A DNA stretch of 64,000 bases from Deuterostichococcus epilithicus (lineage: Eukaryota; Chlorophyta; Trebouxiophyceae; Prasiolales; Stichococcaceae), in contig JAVTLE010000023.1 in the NCBI GenBank assembly GCA_033439295.1, forward strand, positions 2,764,530 to 2,828,529, written 5' to 3'. Numbering within the stretch: position 1 is the first letter of the stretch; every line of letters begins with the position of its first letter. The position numbers and the translations under genes are program-made. This document shows, piece by piece, positions 12,301-24,300 of the stretch. The notes under the pieces were generated by a model. It had not been told where the DNA came from. It worked only from the letters and a program-made list of their open reading frames with translations, and searched no databases.

Positions 12301-15300
12301 CACTCTGCATTGCCGATTTAGGCCTGAAGCGGAAAAGGCTGTGCCAATGGCCTGCGGCAATGCTCCTGTCTGTTTGGTCCGACAGGGCCGGAGTCCTGGA
12401 GCAGCAGCAGCGGCGGCAGCGCTTATGGCGACGCCAGCGCCGCGGTGTCCGATATCGTGGGCGTATCGTGCGCCTACCCCGGCCGCGCCGATGTTGCAGC
12501 AGCATCACCTGCTTCCGGCTTCCCGGCACCCTGCGGCGCCGCCGGCTTCTGGGCCAGCGCCCTGGCCGGCGATGACATCCAAACAACGGTGCCGCTGGAG
12601 CGATGGGACCTGGAACGGGTTTACTCGCCGGAGGTGGCGACTGACCGGATGTACGTGCGCCACGCGGGCTTTCTGGCTGCCGTCGACACCTTTGACGCCG
12701 ACGCCTTCAGGTGTGTTTCGTCTCCTACTTAAGGATAAAATTGCAACTTGGCTGTCGCAATTTGGTGTCATCAGTTTGGAAATCGGATGTGCAGCCAAGG
12801 GCGCCGACCTGGCTGGGGTCCAATTGAGCTGCTGGCAAGTGTCTTCCAGGGAAGCTTGAGACTCGATGGCTCTGTCGTGCAGGCTGTCTGCAAACGAGGC
12901 CGCGCTGATGGACCCACAGTCGCGCGTCCTGCTGGAGCAGACCAAGACGGCGCTGGCAAATGCCAACAGCACCGCCGGCGGCGCCACAGCCGCGGCTACC
13001 GGCGTCTACGTGGGCGTCATGCACATGGAGTATATCCAATACATGACAGGTACGTATCGGTACTTGTGTTCGGATGTGCTGTTTGTCGACGAATATGGGA
13101 TCCGCCTGCAATCAGGTTGGGAGTACTTGACCTCTGGCCCTGTCATCAGAAGAAAAGTCAGGCGCGGCTGTGCAAAGCTTCGGCCATTCTTGACGTCAGA
13201 ACGTGGCACCGCACGTGACCTCGTGCACATAGTCACTGTAGCGCGTCCGTGCTGGCCCCAGTAGTAAGTCGCCGGCGCTCCCCTAACAATTGCTTGAACT
13301 ACTGGGTCTCTGGCACGTGTTGGCCAACCACAAGCAACAGATCCAGTCGAATCTGCAACGTGGCACATCCTGCAAAGTGCTTGCACGCCTGGCGTCTGAT
13401 ACTTTGCTGTCAGTCCTCCAACAGCTGAAGTAAGGCTCACGGCCCCTGACTGCAGGCCTGGGTGTGAAGGTGGGGCCGGCAGTGTCAACAGGCAACGGCA
13501 TGGACTTCCTGGTCGGCCGCCTGTCCTACACTTTCGGCCTGACAGGTGTGCCGATCCCGCCTCGACACCCTCGCCAAATGCAGCATTGGTCAAGGAGTCT
13601 TGGGGCTCGTTCACCCACTTGCCCTTGATAGCCGCTTCAACAGCCGAGCCCCCTGGACTAATGCACTGCTTGCAAAAGTTGACCGCCTGGTGCACATGTC
13701 CCCGCTGAACGACCCGCTGCGCCTGCTTGCTGACGGCGCCACGGCGCAGGCACGCTGGCAAGCTGAGCGATGCAGGCACCATGAACCGGGATGTGAGCCT
13801 GGCAATCAACAGTGGCATTGATGGTATGCACATCAGCCAGGAGCACCTCACGCGGCAGAGGCAGCAGAGGTTAGCCCTTGCTGACGAGAGGCCAGCCCTC
13901 AGCTTCTGGCCCTCCACCGATGTGCAGGGCCCTGCTTGGCGACGCACACCGCCTGCTCCTCCTCGCTGGTGGCGGCGCATCTGGCGAGTGCGGGCCTGGC
14001 GGCCGGCGAGGCAGACGCGGCTGTCGCCGCGGGTGTCTTCCTCATCCTGCTGGAAGGCACCATGGCCGGCATCTGCCAGCTGCAGGTCGGCCTCAGTTCC
14101 TGTGTCTTCAGTGCCTGAAAGCTGGTAAAGCTCCTCCGAGCTGCCTGGCAGAAGCACCGGCTGTGTCATGGCAGTTGAAAGACATGATACAGAACGTTGT
14201 TCTGGTCTTGCACTGCTGCTGTCTGCTCACATCATGAAAGTCTTCCGAATTCACATAGAGCTCGCTGCCACTGACAATCCATGCACATCTGCCGCAGGCG
14301 CTGTCGCCGGTCGGCAGGTGCCGCACCTTCGATGCGGCCGCTGACGGCTATGGCCGCGGCGAGGGCTGTGTATCCATCGTGCTGAAGCCCGCCGTGGGCA
14401 GCGCGGCTGCTGGCGGAGGCGACAGCGGCTCAGGGTTTGCCATCATGCGGGGCAGCACGGTCAACCAGGACGGGCGGTCCAGCAGCCTGACGGCGCCCAA
14501 CGGCCCCTCCCAGAGCGCCCTGATCTCGGCGGCGCTCGACGCAGCAGGTGCGCCAGCACCATGATGCGAATCGATGACGCATTGATGTGAAGATTGCACC
14601 AACTGCCGGTGTCTCTGCCAACTGGGCTGCTGACCGAACAGCTTGGCAATAAGTGTTGACCACCTGCCAGCCACGCGTATGGGCGGGGGAGTAGTATCCT
14701 GCACTCTGTCATGTTCACACTGGCTCAGGGCCGAGGCCACCCGCAGAGGGCGACTTCACAGCTGACTGTGCATCTCTGATGCACAATTTGCTGACCTCCA
14801 GTCTCTGCTGGTGGTTGGCGAACAGGGCATGAATGCATCCACGAACACAGGTGTCAAAGGCTTCATCTATATAAGGAAGCAAACGAATGGCCACCGAGCA
14901 TGATATTCTTTTCCAAGTCAATCTGAGACATTTCTGAGCTCTATCTTGAATCTCTGTCTGATTCCGCAGGTGTTGAGCCGCACGAGGTCGGGTTGGTAGC
15001 GGTGCACGGCACGGGCACGCCGCTAGGCGACCCCATCGAGGTGGGAGCCCTGGGACAGGCGCTGACCCATGCGCAGTTGCCAGGCGGCAGCAGCGGCGGC
15101 GGCAGCCACAAGGTCGCTCTGGCGTCCGTCAAGTCGTGCTACGGGCACACGGAGGGCGCTGCGGGCCTGACGGGCGCGCTGCTGGCGGTGGCGTCCCTCC
15201 AGGCTCAGGTAGGCGGCAGAACGCAAGGAGCTCCATCATTTCACTCAGAAGATGTGTGCTGCTGATTTGCGCCGACTGCAGTCCCAGCAGCTCCATCTGG

Positions 15301-18300
15301 CTCACTGAGCTATCACAGGAAAGCTGTCTAACACTGTGCCAACATCAACTTGAATGCGAGGGGGCAACAATGTGCGTGTGCAAGCTGCTGCTGCTGCTAC
15401 AGACTCTTGCGTGTAGCCATTTTGACACACGGACGTCATGCTCTCAGCTTGTGTTGCCTCTGCTTCGTAGGCGGCGGCACCTGTGCTCAACTGCCGCAAC
15501 CTGAACCCCTACATGTCGTCAGCCCTGGGCGATTGGTGGAAGGCCGCCCACGGGCCAACTGCCCATGTGCCGCGCGCCGCCGCCGCCCACCCTGCAGCCC
15601 ACCGGGCTGCCGGTGTGTAGCATGCGTAACCTTGCACAATAATGACATCCGCTCTCGGAGTGGTTCAGTGGGTTTGCTACAATGCGCAGGATAGTAGGTC
15701 AGCATGAACCCGCTGGTGTCAGGTGCAGCAGCAGCTTCCATGGTATGCATCGGCCAAGGCCCTGCAAAGACTCTGTCCCTACTGTCGCCGCAGGCACCAG
15801 CTCGTTCGGCATGAGCGGCGTCAACACGCATGCGCTGTTCAGCGCACCGGGGCGGGCCCCGACACCTGCTGCGGCGACGCAGCTGCCCTTTCGCCGCGCC
15901 CGCCACTGGGCGCTTCCGCGGCCGCACCACCTGCTGGGCCGCGCACGCGGCGGTGGCGGCGGCGGGAAGCTGGTGTTCAGCTGCCAGATGTGCCGCGCGG
16001 AGCTCGGCTACATGTGGCACCACCAGGCAAGTGCTGTTTGTTGGACAAGGCTGCCGATTTGCCGTCTGCAAGGTGCGAATCAAAAGATTACCGAGATTAC
16101 CGATTGGGGCAGGCAGTAGACCCACCACAAGAGGCCAGGATGGAGGCGTGAATCATGCTGCAGCGCCAGAGTCTGGCAAACAGTTCTGCACGCTTAATGT
16201 AAACCTTCATAAGAGCTGGAAAACCTTCTGGACAAGTCTTGCAATCTGTACAAGACTCGTTTGCGAATTGGAACTGACACAATGAGTCCATCTGCACAGG
16301 TCGGCGGAAGGCCCATCCTGCCGGGCGCAGCCATGTTCGAGGCATGCGCCGCTGCAGCGTCCACCCTGCAGCAGGATGACTCTGCTGCTCGACGGCGTGT
16401 GGCGCTTCGCAGCCTGACAATTGCCGCGCCGCTGGCACTCGAACCACACAGACCGGCCGGCGGCAGTGCAAGGCTGCTGGAGTGTACCGTGCACCCTTCT
16501 GATGGAACTCTGGAGCTGAGCTCCCGACCTCCGACAGCTGGGCGGGCGCAGACGCACTGCCGCAGCTCAGTGGCGACGATTTGTGTCGAGGCAGCAACTA
16601 CAACACATGCAGCGCAGCCGCGGCAGTCCTCTGGGACAGCGCGCACTGCGGCGGCGGTGCTGCACAGGCAGCAAGAAGCAGCGTGCAGCAGCACCGTGTC
16701 AGCGAGCCTGATGGTGGCGGCTTCCGGCGCCTCTGGCTACTTTCTACATCCTGCCGCCATGGACAGCACGCTGCACCTTTCAGCCGCGGCGGCAGCAGGC
16801 GGCGAGGCAGCAGCAAATACTACACGGGTGCCCGCCGGGCTCGGCTGCCTGGTGGTGTCTCAGGCGCCAGTCAGTGACAGCCTCCATCCCATCGCCACCC
16901 CAGAGGCTGCGCCGCCGCAGGCGGACGGCGGCATGTGCTGCAGCTTCAGGCTGCTGGCAGCAGCGCCAGACGTGGCATCAGCTTTTGAGCTGGGCGGTCT
17001 GGTCGTCAAGGAACTGCCGGCAGGACAGCCGGCGGCAGCGAGCACAGCGGCTGCGCAGCAGGCACAGCAGGCGCCGGCAGATGCTGGGGTCCTGTACGAG
17101 GTGCAATGGCAGGCAGGCAACAGCGGCGGTGCCTCCGCTTTGGCGCTCAGCCCCACTGGCGGCCACAGCTGGCGCGCAGCAAAGGGCAGAGCCCTGCGCA
17201 GCGGGATGTCTGCAGCCCAGCAGCAGGCGGCATTGGCAGACAGGCTGGCGCTGCATGCCGACTTCAGCGCTGCCACGAAACCATCAATGATGTCAGCCAC
17301 CGAGGCGACCCTGCAGGGCCTGGAGCTGTTGCAGCGGAGGTCTGCAGCTTCCCCTGCTTCCAGCAGCCTGCGGCTGACAACGCGGGGCGCCTTCCAGCCA
17401 CTGCCGGCAGCGGGCCGTCAGCGGGACGGCGGCGCGGCCGTCGCGGGCGCAGCTCTGGCGGCGCTGGCCAAGGTGGCGGCCAACGAGTTCCCCGGCGCAG
17501 GCATCACCAGCCTGGATGTCGGAAGCAGCGCGCCGGCTGTCCTGCCAAGTGGCAGCACAAAGGTGCGCCGCGGTTTCTGATGGAGATCCTGGTTCACCAG
17601 ATTACCGTGGTGCAGTCGGAATCTGTGACATCCTCATCAGCCAAGCAGTGCCACAGAGCAGCACAGAACAGCAACCAGGATGTTCGAGCGTGCTTGCAGG
17701 ACGCCGGAGCATTTGGAGAAGCACTGGCCGGCGGCGCCCGCTACCTGGCGCACCTGCTTCGCAGCGCCGCTTCCAGCTTGCCCTGCGGCGCGCGGCTGCT
17801 GCCCTGCCCCCGCGGCGCGCTGGCAGACCTCAAGCTCGTGTCGCTGGCGCGGCAGGAGCCAGGGCCTGGCGAGATCAAGGCGAGTCCTGGATATGCGGGC
17901 TGTGCAAGTCATATGTGGTGTACAAATCGCAGGCAAATGGCCAATGCAGCGTGATTACCAGCTGCGCGCATCTGATCACTCAGCAGCTCGGGCACGCACA
18001 GAAAACCGGCGCTCGTACTCAGGTGAATTGCATACATTGCTTTGCTGCAGGTTTCCGTGCGTGCGGTGGGGCTCAACTTCCGCGATGTGCTCAACATCCT
18101 GGGCATGTACCCGGGCGACCCCGGGGAGCCCGGCGGCGACTGTGCTGGCGTCGTGGCAGCCGTTGGCCCAGGTATGAATTGAAGCAGACTCAAATGCGGA
18201 GTTCACCTGTCAGGTGAGTGAGAAAGGCGCCAAAAGGCTGATGCATACTTCGGGAATTCCATATATGCTGAAGGCTTAAGAGTCGATCCTGTCTCGAGAC

Positions 18301-21300
18301 TGTTTGAGCAAACTGCACATCGTGTGATGTACAGGCGTGGCAGACAAGCGGGTGGGAGACGCCGTGTTCGGCATAGCGCCTGGCTGCCTGGGCACCTCCG
18401 TCATCGTGCCGGCGGACCTGATGGTGGCGCTGCCGCCGCACCTGGGCTTTGAGGCGGGCGCCACGGCGCCGACGGTTTACTGCACCGTACACGCCGCATT
18501 CGCGGTGGACCTGCCGGTCATGGCCGGCAAGAAGGTAGGTCATTGGAACAATGGCTTGATAACAAGGCTTGATAGGGTTTGATATCTTGAGTAGGTCAGA
18601 AACGTCGAGTGAGGAGGTCTGGACCAGAGACATGCGTGCATCGAGTGGCAAGGCATGTGCATGCGGACGAGCAGCTGCTGCGCAACATGACGTGTCTTAG
18701 TCTCTGACCAGCTTCGTAGCCGTTGCGCAGGTACTTGTGCACTCTGGCACCGGCGGCGTCGGCCTGGCGGCGGTGCAGGTCTGCCAGGCGATGCGGGTGG
18801 AGGTATCTGCCACCGCCGGCAGCGCCGCCAAACGCTCCTTGCTGCGGGGCATGGGTGTGCACACAGCAGCCGGCTCCCGCAACACCGCCTTCGTCGACAT
18901 CCTCGGCTGCGGCCCCCAAGGTACGTCTAGATTGCGAATTTTACACGAGGTAGGAGTTGAAAACACCATTGAGTACAGTTTAAAAAAATGCATTCGTGGC
19001 AGACCTGGCAGAGGGCTTGGACCTCGTGCTGGGTGTCCCTTGGCTGCGTCAGCACAGAGCAGTGCTGAGGGTCCGCGACGGCTCATACGAGTTGCAAAGA
19101 GGCAGCCACAAGATGATTCTGCAGTCGCTGCGGCGGCCCGCAGCTGAGCCGCCGCGCACTACGCCAGTGAGGGATCATGACACTGATGCACAGGCGCGGC
19201 CTCCGAGTGCTGAGAAATTCGCGTCACCAGAAGCGCAAGCGCACTGAGAACACTGAACCACAGGTGTATCTGCTGTCAAGCAGCCTGAACATCTGAAAAG
19301 CGGACAGCAAGTGCACCTGTGGTTCAGGTGCACTTGCTGCTTGAGCGCACACGCACCGTGTGGTTCCGTGTTCTCAGTGCGGGCTTCTGGTGGCGCGACA
19401 TCCTTAGTCCCCCCGCCCTGCATCCGAAGCCCCAAGCAGGTTGACGCATGAGCGCGGCCTTCCGCTGTGCTGGCTGACGCTCAGGGCTGCTGCTTCCCGC
19501 TGGCTGGAGCGAGCGGTATCCCTGGAGTGCAGCCCGAGTGCACAAAGGGATCATCACATCGTATCTCTTCCACAGGCGGCGCGGACCTGGTGCTGAACTC
19601 GCTGACGTCGCCGGGCATGGTGGCCGCCACGCTGGCGTGCGTCGCGCGGGGCGGCAAGCTGGCGGAGATCAGCAAACGCGACATCTGGAGCCCGGGCCGC
19701 GTGGCGCAGGAGCGCCCAGACCTGCGTTACCAGCTGGTCGCCATCGACTTCCTGCCCGGCCCGGTGCGCGTCCGTCCACAGTAGCTTCAGTGGAAAGCGG
19801 CCGATATCTTCGCAGGGCGACTGCACCAATGCTTGAATGCAGGGCATCACAAGCCTTGTGCACCTGAAGCCTGCTGCTCAGACACCAGCCATCTCTCAGG
19901 TTGTTCCTTTGGCACGGACTTTCGGTCTTACAACGGGCTCCGGGATCCGGCGCAGGTGCTGCAAGCCGCTTTCTCGCGGGTGGCGGGCATGATGGCTTCG
20001 GCGCAGGCAGCACCCATCCAGGCGCTCACCTACCCATTCGCCGACGTCACCACAGCGCTTCGGCAGTTCTCGCATGCACGCCACATTGGCAAGATCGTGA
20101 CGCGGCTGCCGCCGGCCGTGGAGCCCGCGTCCGGCGAGCAGGTGAAGTGCACCCCTCGGCATCTGCCTGTATCTGCCAGGCAGATATATCGGCTGTCCCT
20201 GCTGCATCGTCTATTTCTCGTTTATTGTCGAAACCTTTCTGGCCAGGCCCCAGCAGCACAGCGCATGTCATGAGGCAGCTGCCCTCGTGAGCCTTACAGG
20301 GCCTGCCACCGACAGCAGACAAACCCGGCCAGCTCTCACTGCTTGTGGTGCATTACCGCAGGGGCGCTGGATCGTGACGGGCGGCCTGGGGTCCCTCGGC
20401 CTCATCACGGCGCAGTGGCTGGCGGGGCAGGGCCGCCGCCACATCACCCTCCTGGGCCGCACTGGACGGTGGGTCCACTCAAAGTGACACACTGCACTTG
20501 CTTCTGCCAGCTCTGTAATCGACCCCAGCACCTGGCAGGTGCTGGGCATGCTCCCACAGTATCGAATGCTGCGGGTTCGTCAGTCCCCCCACAGTCTCAA
20601 CCAGCGCAGACTTTCCTCCCAAACAGCTTATGGTCCAAGACGCCGGCCTTGCGCTCCTCCGCAGGTGGTCGGGCCAGTCGACCGGCATCCTGGCGGACGC
20701 GCTGTCGGGCGCCTACGCCGGCTGCCTCACGATTGCGCGCTGCGACACCGGCTGCCGGGCGGAGGTGGAGGAGGTCATGTGCAGCGAGAAGGGGCAGCCG
20801 CCGCCGCAGGGCGTCATCAACTCCGGCGGCACCCTGGCCGACGCCGTCATCCCCAAGCAGACCGCCGCGGGCGTCAGGTCAGGCGTCAGCATCAGCCGTT
20901 GCTAACCGTCAGACGCTCGATCGTTCGTTCACTGTGCATTGCACATCAAAGCCAGCTGCTGAATACGGTGTGACCCTGGCACCCTGGTCCCGAGGCTGGC
21001 ATCGAGGCTGATTTGACTGCCATGCCCAGCGCCAACTTTTCGAGACGCATGGGAAATGGCAACCAGTTCAGGAACATGTAGATCCTCGGGACCTTGCGTG
21101 CCAGGACCGTGGCATTCGCTTGACAAATGCAAGCCCTGAACATACGCAGCCCTCTCACGCATGGTAGTAGCGCCGTGCTCACTGTTGCCATATCCAGAAA
21201 GTTTGTGCTGGCCGCACGCAGGGCTGTGTTTGCGCCAAAGCTTGCATCCACGATGGCGATCAGCGCCGCTGCCGCCGCACAGCCGCTGGACGCCGCAGTG

Positions 21301-24300
21301 CTGTTCTCTTCGGCAGCCTCTCTTCTTGGCGCACCTGGTGCGGCGCTGTCGAAATATGTGCCTGCAGAACACGGCTTGCCGTGACAGCAGGGGTGCGTAA
21401 GTGATTGCTGCGGCAGTGGAGTACCAGCAGTGGTGCTGTACGAGAATGCTCTCGTACAGAGTGTTTCCCACCAGTGATCTTGGCCGAGATTGACGTTCGT
21501 TGTTCTGTGCATGCTGCAGGCCAGGCCAACTATGCAGCCGCCAATGCGGCGCTAGAGGCATGGGCAGGTGCCGAAGCATCCAGGGGCGTCGTCAGCATGG
21601 CTGTCCAATGGGGCGCCTGGGCTGCAGGTGTGCAGGACAGCAAACCACACGATCCGAAGAACCGGTGTGGGACTGCTTTTTCATTGTGAGGCGACTCGCA
21701 GCTTGTTGGCAAATAGCTGCTGAGGTCGAGGAGCCGCCGCACTGGTGGCCATCCCGAATCAGCATCCTGTGCAAGGTCTTGCGTCCATGGCCAGCTGAAC
21801 TCGATCGCTCAAACGATCGCTGCCGTGCAGGCATGGCGTCGACGGAGGCAGTCATCGCGCGGGGCAAGCGCTCTGGCATGGCAGCCCTGACGCCAAGCCA
21901 GGGCCTGGACGCACTGGCGGCGCTGCTGGCGGCAGCTGGAAGTGGGATGGCGCTGGCGCAGGCGGCGGCGGTGCCGGCCGACTGGGGCATCATCCTGAAG
22001 CAGGTCTGCTGCCTGGTCTACAAGCGCAACCGTCCATCAAAATCAGGAGATGCAGGACTTTGTTTAGGAAAAATAATGCCCCTGCTTGCTTGTCAGACCC
22101 TGAAACCTGCGCCATTGGACTCGAGGCACCAGGCATCATTCCCGCATTGGCGTTGAAGGCAATCATCATCATTGCTGCAGGATGCAGCTGGCACGCCGTT
22201 CTTCTTCCAAGAGTTTGCCACCGCCAGGAAGCAGCTTCCTGCAGCCGACGCCACGGTGCAGCTGCACACGCGCCGGCGTCCTGCCTCCCGGCGGCCTGCG
22301 CACCGCACAGCTGCTGCTGCTGCTGGCGGCGGCGGTGCTGCAGTGCCTAACCTGATCGTCATTGTAGACCGGGTAGCGGCGGCAGCGGCAGCCATTCTGG
22401 GCAGGGCCGTGGATCCCCAACAGCCACTCATGGAGGCGGGCCTGGACTCCCTCGGTGAGCAAGGAGACCATACCTAAGCAAAGAAGACGCGTGATATGTG
22501 TACTGCACAATGGTCAAGATGCGCATGGCTGGCACATTTCCAGATCTGGTGTTGGCGGAGCACTTGGTTGTGTCCGCTGAGCAGCAGCATGGCAATGGTT
22601 GAAACTTGGATGTGTCGTGTCACCTGTTCAGGTGCGGTGGAGCTGCGAAACGCGCTCAGCCAGGCATTCGGCCTGGAGCTGTCGGCCACGGTGACGTTCG
22701 ACCATCCGACCGTCAGCGCCCTGGCGGTGCACATTGCAGGTGCGCAATTGTCCCACATGGTGTCATCTGCACCCTGGAGCATTGTCAGCTGCATGACCGT
22801 CACTGCAAATGCCGTGCGCAAGTTCAGCTATTGTTACATGCGAGGAGTTCACAAACTGAGTCATCGGGGTTTCCTTTGGAGCTCTGCATGGGCAACAGAG
22901 CATGCCGCTAGTGCGGACCTCCTGACGTGGTGCGGCCGAGATGCTCCAGGAAGCAGGCTAGAAACCTTCCTGGCTTTGATGCGCTGTCGCTACATCAGGA
23001 GAGCCAGCGCCACAGCACTGCGACAGACTGCGCAGCCCCCTGGCCAACCTTGCGTGACTCAAAGGAGGAAGTTCGAACACTTGTGGGCACCTGCTGCAAG
23101 GCCCCATGGCTCAGTCACCCATGATCCGGATCAGCACTCTGCAGGCGAGCTGCCCAAGCGAGCCAGCGAGGTGGCCCTGCCGGACCCGGACGAACGCATC
23201 GAGCAGCCGGCCCCACGGTGTCAGCGTTGGAGCAAGAAACACCAGGACCTGCAGGACAGCCAACCTTCGGCAGATACTGACACACATGCGGTGCGCCATG
23301 CTTGGCAGCACCCGCTTCTCTGCGGGCACATCTGGGGGCCTTCACTGAATTGCCGACAATTGCCAGTATGAGCTTGGAACTCCTCTGACATATCTTTGTC
23401 TTTTGGACTAATCGACACAGCTACTGTCGGCACCGGGCTGTATGTCTGTTGCAGGACGCGCTGCGAGAGGTGCTGGCGGCAATGGCCCGCATTCTGGGTG
23501 CCGAGGTGGCGCCCAGCCAGCCGCTCATGGAAGCTGGCCTCGACTCTCTTGGTGCGGTCTCATCGCTTGATCTGAAACATGGTTCCCAGAGCGAGCGAGT
23601 TGAAATCCCATTGCTGCCGTTCCCAATGTATGACGTAATGCATGCTTGGTCTCGTTGGCACAGCAGCCAAGATGGCATGCTGCCGAGTGTCGTAATAGCA
23701 TGGCGATCTTTGGGGTGGTGCCATCAACTCCAGGACAGAAACAGTATCATTGGCGCCCAGGCCTGAGCATGCTCGGACGACGGAGGCAGGTGCATACCGA
23801 GGAGCTCCACAGACTTCAACATAGAAATTACATTGGAAAAGCGTTCGGCAGGTGCGGTGGAGCTGCGGAATGCGCTCAGCAGCCAGTTTGGCGTGGAGCT
23901 GCCGGCAACCACTACGTTTGACCACCCAACGCCGGCGGCGTTGGCGGCGTTCCTGGCAGAAGCGGCGCAGCTGGCGGCGGTGGCTCTGGACGCTGCCAGC
24001 CTGGCGCACTGGGAGTCATCGATCAGTGTTGCGGTGCGCTGTTTCCTGAGGTGTTAGAGAGGATGACGCATAATTTCAGGAAGCCTGGGATCATCGTGTT
24101 CGGACTCTGCCCACCATGATGCGCTGTGAACTGCGGTGAAGCAGCCCCACCTCAGAGCAGATGCTCACATGGGTGGAGACGATGGCGTCTTGATATGCAA
24201 TTTGCCTGACAATGCAGGGCTGACCGTGGCGGGCCTGTCCAATTCTGCCTGCCAAGCAGCGGCAGCATCTGTTTGACACTGTAAAACTTGCGATGTCTGG

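Noticed and set aside
16601-17300. Minus-strand and shifted frames rich in Arg and Ser over the long module 2 exon
   Set aside because: Mirror images of the Ala/Ala-rich coding strand; codon pattern and motif content support only the plus-strand frame.
18921-19575. The protease-like open frame as an extra ER exon
   Set aside because: Adding it would split the ER between CGPQG and GADLVLNS, which join perfectly in phase and match the ER family without it.
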